Of a stretch of 64,000 nucleotides of DNA, positions 59,271-64,000 are shown one piece after another. The translations under genes and the position numbers were made by a program. How positions within the stretch are numbered: the stretch's first letter is position 1; each line of letters starts with the position of its first letter. Origin of the DNA: Eucalyptus grandis (Eukaryota; Streptophyta; Magnoliopsida; Myrtales; Myrtaceae); NCBI RefSeq assembly GCF_016545825.1, contig NC_052620.1:6138001-6202000 (forward strand), in the 5' to 3' direction. The notes beneath the pieces are model-generated. The model had not been told where the DNA came from. It saw only the letters and a list, made by a program, of their open reading frames with translations, and made no database searches.

Positions 59271-61420
59271 CCTCAATTATGATACTGATTAAGGCTATGG
59301 TTGGTAGTTGGAAGTTGAGTTCGGATAAGATAACAAAGTATTTGGCACGTACTCTGGATGGGATATACTTGGATAAACTGCCGGATGAAAAATCTGGGAC
59401 AATTGAGAGATAAAACCAGATTAAGTGGAAAGATTTTAAAAATAACTTCACAAACTTCATTATCTTTCAATGATGCCACAATCTGGCTGTCGCATGAGAG
59501 TCACCACCACGATAGCTAATCATTGTCACTTCCGACCATTGCCGATCGTACGGAACGTGATTGGTTGTGGGGGTGGTGGTGGTCCTCATGACGGATGGGA
59601 GGCAGACTCAAGGCATTACGGGTGCGTCAAAAGTGGCGGATGAAGGCCGAAGTGGCTAGACATGAAGGAAAGATGTTCAAAGATTTTCAATCCCACATTA
59701 GATTTCTTTTATAATTCGGAAAATGTTCAAAATATTTTTAATTTCACCTTATCATATTATATCTTAATGTATATATGGATGACTAAACGTAGAGTGTACG
59801 CAAGTAAGTTATTTGTGACCAGCTACTTGAGTTTAGCTCATGGATTACTCGATTCATTTCAAGTTCGAATTGAGCTCGAGGAACTCAAGTATTTAATCGA
59901 GCCAAACTCGAGTTAGATAATATTTAATTTGAGGAGTCCGCCGGCCTGAGTAAATAATTACATGTTTATATTCGCTATAAATAAACATGATGGATATGAA
60001 TAAATAAATTAAAGTACTAAGTTTTCGACCCTAGCATGTGCTTTTATAAAATGCGCTCCAATTTGAGTTCAACTCGGATACTGAGTACACTAATTTATCA
60101 ACCGCTTGAGTCAACGAGTTTTATTGAAAACTCATGCGAGCCGAGCTCAAGCCTTGACATCAAGCTCAATTTCGAATCGATTATCGAGCCTCGAATAATT
60201 CTAGTAGAGTCGAGTTTGAGTATTGAATTTGTTGGAATATAATACATGGAAATAACAGGATTTTACAATTTACGTTAACGCAAAATCGCCAGAGAAATAA
60301 ATGAGAAACAATAAGAACACTAGAAATTTACGTGATTCGGTCCAAGTACCAGTACCTACGTCCACGATGAGAGTTAGCAGTAAATAATTCATTATAATCG
60401 GATAATCAGAGTTTACAATCGCTCATACGCTTGAGGGTTTCTCAGATCAAAATGTTTATAAATAAACAATTTACTTTGACATAAACTCATAGTACAAAAT
60501 TATCGCGTTCAAGCTCAAAACAAAACACTCTAAGTACGCCAAAATCAAGAACTCAACATTCGTCTTTTTTGTGCACGTACGTACAGATTAGCGTTCTTCT
60601 TTCTTGATTGCGTGGTGGCTCTTCTTTCTCGTAGGGCTTCAGCGGCTGCTCGTAGGGTTTCAGCAGCACGTAGCACACCTCGTGGAGAGATTATGCTTTA
60701 TATTTAAATGTGCCCAAGGTAAAAGTTTGACCAACGCCCACGTTTGGCTCTACGTGCAAAGACTACTTTCTTTTATTTCCGCTAGAAAAAAACCCAAGTG
60801 TGGAATATTGCGTGGAAAAGTTTCTTCGTTTAATTTAAAATCTAGTTGAAAAATCTTTATCAATAAATTTGATTTAACAAATTATTATCGAATTTAAACT
60901 CAAGACATTAATTTAACATAATTGACTTAGACTTGATTACACCTCTAATTCATGACAAAGTGGAGGAGGATTTCTCGAGTTCCATCGCTTTCAAGAGGAA
61001 GAATTTTGCTAGGGGGACGAGCGAGTCAAGAATTGTCCATCCACGTCTCTTGTCTAGTTTCGCAATTACTTAGTGCTTGGTAATCAATTATACAAAACTT
61101 TTTTGACCGTTCAATCTTTGGACCCTTATGATCCACATATATCGAGGGTTGAACGTTAATGATCATTTGGACGATCGACGGAATGGATGGAGGTTCGATT
61201 AGACTGTAACTGAATCAAATGTAAGCCTCAATCATTCAACTTGTAATGTTACTCTATTTATCAAAAACTCGATACTTGTCTTGGACTGGCACAAGCTTGG
61301 GTTTCCAAATTCTAACGTACTCGATGAATTATTGAAGGCACTGAATGTTCGAATTTATTTTTCTAGCTCTGTTGAGTTCAACTTGACTAGAAAAATCAAC
61401 TTTGTAATTTACTTTCATGT
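59271..61420. other. Intergenic with nested repeats
   Basis: No gene recognised. 59775-60229 and 60890-60950 contain recurring GAGCTCGA/ACTCGAGT words typical of a hAT-like repeat, ending near 60950 in GATTACACC. An apparent insertion divides them at 60230-60889. Open frames here have no domain. Confidence 0.4.
60230..60889. repeat. Possible solo-LTR-like insertion
   Basis: Begins TGTTGGAATA and contains TTTACGTGATTCGG followed by CCTACGTCCACG, a phrase I associate with plant LTR-type repeats. The flanks share GAATT (60225-60229 and 60890-60894), a possible 5-bp target-site duplication. The right end does not finish in the canonical CA, so the boundary or class may be wrong. Confidence 0.35.
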
Positions 61421-61429
61421 GGGGAAAAT

Positions 61430-61820
61430 TATTCAAAAAGTCCTAAAATTAGTGTACTTTTGCCAATTCAATTATAAATATTTCAATTTTACCAATTAAG
61501 TCTTAAACATTTTTACTTCTTACCAATTCAATCATAAACCATTTTACTTCTTGCCAATTAAGTCCATTTGACCAATTTTGATAGGAAATTGCCGATACGA
61601 CACTTTTTAATAATATTTTGATTTTTTTTTTTTTTTTTGCATTTGGGGGTTGTGGTTTGGATGTAGGGAGGGCCAGCTGACCATCACTAGCTCTAGGCAA
61701 GGGCATTGTGGCCCTCACTGTTTCGAGGTTGAGGCTTGTGCTGCACCCTCGCTTTTGCCAACAAGGGTGTCATGCCTCTCGCCAATGGCCGACAAGAGTT
61801 GGCTGACAATCCAAACCCCC

Positions 61821-61853
<33 letters not shown>

Positions 61854-61985
61854 AGAAGAAAAGGAACCATAAAAAATTCAAAATATTATTTAAAAAGTGT
61901 CACGTTAGTGCCAGCCATCCATGTTAGCAATTTCCGGCCAAAATTAGCTGAATGGACTCAATTGGGAAGAAATCACTTTTATTTT
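61430..61985. mobile_element. Fold-back TIR element with GC-rich core and repeat arms
   Basis: Left arm (GCCAATTAAGTCCATTTGAC, then GGAAATTGCCGATACG..ACACTTTTTAATAATATTTTGA) is inverted at the right (inverse: CCCAATTGAGTCCATTCAGC, then GGAAATTGCTAAC..GACACTTTTTAAATAATATTTTGA). The core 61640-61820 is GC-rich, starting and ending in inverted GGGGTTTGGAT-like words. The left arm carries extra tandem units of about 46 bp (CCAATTCAATCATAAA-like). Confidence 0.65.
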
Positions 61986-62912
61986 TGGCTTTTATTTGTG
62001 AAGTCCGTGACAAATTGTGCTTTTTAATTTGAAATTTTCGAGAAAAAGGAGTCTAAAGCAAATATCATAAGTGAAAGCAAACATAAACCATTGGTGGAAT
62101 ATCCAGAGCAAAGCCCAGGTGCTATTTTGGACCGAGTATCACTTGGGCCATTTCTAAGGAAATGCATACAATCCGGCATGATTCACTTGTTAGGATTGGG
62201 CTGAAGAAAAAACTTGTTAAGATAAAATCAAGACATAATTTTTTAGAAAACTAGGTTGCACGCTTGACATAATTTTATAGCCATAGCATGAGGCCTTGAA
62301 TTTTCTTCACTCACTTATGATTTTGTGGCGGATAGAACTGTGTAATTGGGTCGGTTCAATTTGAGAACTAAGTAGAACAAGCCTTACTAAACTGGTTTTA
62401 GGTTGATTCACATGGAGTTTGGGCAAAAGTCTTGGTGAAAAAAACAAGGAACGGGCCTTAAGGCTCTGTTTGGTAACGTTCCAATTTCTCTCAATTTTTG
62501 TTCTTTCGTTCATCGGAAGGAAAAAAGAACAAAAATTTGTTGGGTAATATCAATTAATTTTTCTATTCCTCAAAATAGAAAAGTACTAGAGATATATTTA
62601 AAACAAAAACAAGATGTAAAAAAAGTTGCTTCTTATATCTAGAAACAATTTTCACAAATAAGTCATTTTCTTTCTTCTTTTTTTCTTTTCTTTTCTTCTT
62701 CTTTCTCGCAGCCCACCGCTATCACTGGTTACCAAACATTGCCACCGTTGGACATTGGCTGTTGGTAGACAATTGCAGCCACTGGACACGAGTTGATGGC
62801 CGTGGTTGCCAAACACTGGTCAATGGCTAGAGGAGAAGCAAAAAGAAGAAGAGAGGGAAAAAGGAAAAAAATATTAAAAAATGACAAATTCCACGTTACA
62901 AAAAAATTTATG
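61986..62912. other. Intergenic stretch
   Basis: No gene recognised. A possible MITE runs from about 62457 (AAGGCTCTGTTTGGTAACG) to about 62745 (inverse GTGGCAATGTTTGGTAACC); its interior is a partly inverted pyrimidine/purine-rich sequence. Support is weak. Confidence 0.35.
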
Positions 62913-64000
62913 ATTTTTTTGGTGAAAAGTAATAATATATTAAGCTTAAACCAACAATTTACACAAGATTCGGCGTCACAAAACTTGTACTCAACAAGAC
63001 AACAAGTCATATTGAGTGAAAAGGAGCCGGATGCAAAAAAGGGCCGCTAAACAAAGGAGTGGCAAACAAGGAAAAAGCAAGCAAAGCCTGCACAACCCAC
63101 TACAACAACAGGGAACTATGAAAGAACCCCTCGGCATGAGTGATCGCCGTAGATGAACAACAACCATCCCAAGACAGAGAAGTTAGGGGCCAGGAGCCTT
63201 CCAAAAGCAATCTTTGATCCTCTACAAGGACTATGGATCTGCCGGAGTAGAAGAGAAAACGCAAGGATCTATCCCCCAGTTATGCTGAAGTCTTCTGTTC
63301 CTCTGGTTATCCTTGACACTTCTGAAAGTTAAAGCCTTATCCTTAACAACTTTAATGAGATGATTCTTAATGGCCGGAACCGCTAAAGTATGGTCTCTAA
63401 ATAGGATGTCGTTCCTAAACTTCCAAATAAGGTGACAAAGAGCATCAAACGAAAAGCGGGCAATGGACCGATAGAAATCCTTACCAGAGAGAAACTTCAT
63501 CGCCCACCAAAGGTTCTCAGACCAGGTCCCGTTGTGCCAAGGGAGGTTGCATTTAGCTGCCTAAAAGAAAGCAAAGTTGGCAGTGATGCGACACCCAAAG
63601 AAGAGATGATTGATGGAATCCAACGTCAGCTTGCAAAAACCACATACCGCATCCCCAATTCGGCCGTGCGACAAAAGCAAGGCTTGGGTGGGAAGACAGT
63701 TCATGATAATAAGCCAGAGATTGAATTGATATCTTGGAGTGATAACATTGTTCCAGATTAGGGACACCCAATCAACCCTAGCCTTCTTCCTTCTAACGGC
63801 ATGCCACGCCGAGGCAACCGAGAAAAGACCAGAAGAGCTATCAGTCCAAGTAAAACGGTCCGATACCTGGGAAATGATAGGAAGGGGCTGATTCCAAGAT
63901 TCTAACATTGTCCTCAAGTACTATCTAGATGGTGAAAAAAGATCAGCCTAGATAAACCAGAGCTATATATCATGGAATTTGAGAAAATCAGATCTAAGGG
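62913..64000 (-). mobile_element. 3' end of a LINE (non-LTR retrotransposon), truncated by the window edge
   Basis: Minus-strand frames encode the C-terminal zinc-binding region typical of plant LINE reverse transcriptases (zf-RVT): SAWHAVR, WNNVITPRYQFNLWL, LPTQALLLSHGRI, then CGFC...DSINHLFFGC. The 3' end at about 62913-62945 reads, on the minus strand, TTAATATATTATTACTTTTCACC followed by A residues, the usual LINE tail. The upstream (5') part lies beyond 64000. Confidence 0.75.
63231..63917 (-). pseudogene. LINE ORF2 C-terminal fragment with premature stop
   Basis: The open frame 63917-63561 ends ANFAFF then TAG (63563-63561) and continues in the same frame as AAKCNLP...NLWWAMKFL into 63500-63231. 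The TAG probably replaces TGG (W), so one point mutation closed the frame. The domain is reverse-transcriptase zinc-binding followed by an RNase-H-like or tail region. It is a dead retrotransposon copy. Confidence 0.7.

Overview
This is a plant nuclear genomic window. The protein genes have spliced exons with GT-AG introns (14 exons in the CesA gene, 13 in the RBM39-like gene), long AT-rich intergenic stretches and many transposon remnants. The protein set (a CESA6-type cellulose synthase, a COV1/LCV protein, a plant CC1/RBM39 splicing factor, an LRR receptor-like protein) points to a eudicot. The style of the short GC-cored fold-back transposons looks to me like a woody rosid such as Eucalyptus or another Myrtaceae, but that is an impression and not proven by the sequence.

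Layout. 1-7.9 kb: AT-rich intergenic DNA with decayed MITEs, a 205-bp tandem duplication and a direct repeat. 7.99-16.8 kb: a CESA6-clade cellulose synthase on the + strand with a long pyrimidine-rich upstream/leader region; the 14 exons I reconstructed give an uninterrupted 1092-residue protein. 16.8-20.3 kb: intergenic, with one terminal-inverted-repeat (TIR) element. 20.3-20.7 kb: a small intronless plant gene of unknown function (142 aa). 22.0-23.1 kb: a Pack-MULE-like element carrying a broken F-box (SKIP2/VFB-like) gene fragment. 24-26.5 kb: an LTR-like repeat and a GC-rich block open on both strands. 27.5 kb: tRNA-Arg(CCT), - strand. 28.4-36.4 kb: RBM39/CC1-like splicing factor, - strand, 13 coding exons, 623 aa. 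36.7-46.8 kb: a transposon-dominated stretch with several non-autonomous TIR/fold-back elements, including one nearly perfect 1.76-kb inverted repeat. 48.0-54.8 kb: COV1/LCV-like membrane protein, - strand, 7 coding exons, with two apparent frameshifts in exon 1. 56.0-59.0 kb: an intronless LRR receptor-like protein, - strand, broken by one apparent single-base deletion. 59.3-62.9 kb: intergenic with nested repeats. 62.9 kb to the window edge: the 3' end of a LINE, - strand.

The genes do not form an operon or an obvious pathway. CesA (primary-wall cellulose) and the COV1-like gene (vascular patterning and secretion in Arabidopsis) both touch cell-wall and vascular biology, but there is no evidence that they are co-regulated. 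I found no convincing new biological system. The points most worth checking are the exon-9 ghost copy inside a CesA intron, the Pack-MULE, the giant fold-back element, and the three apparent one-base deletions in two otherwise well-conserved genes, which could be real mutations or assembly errors.
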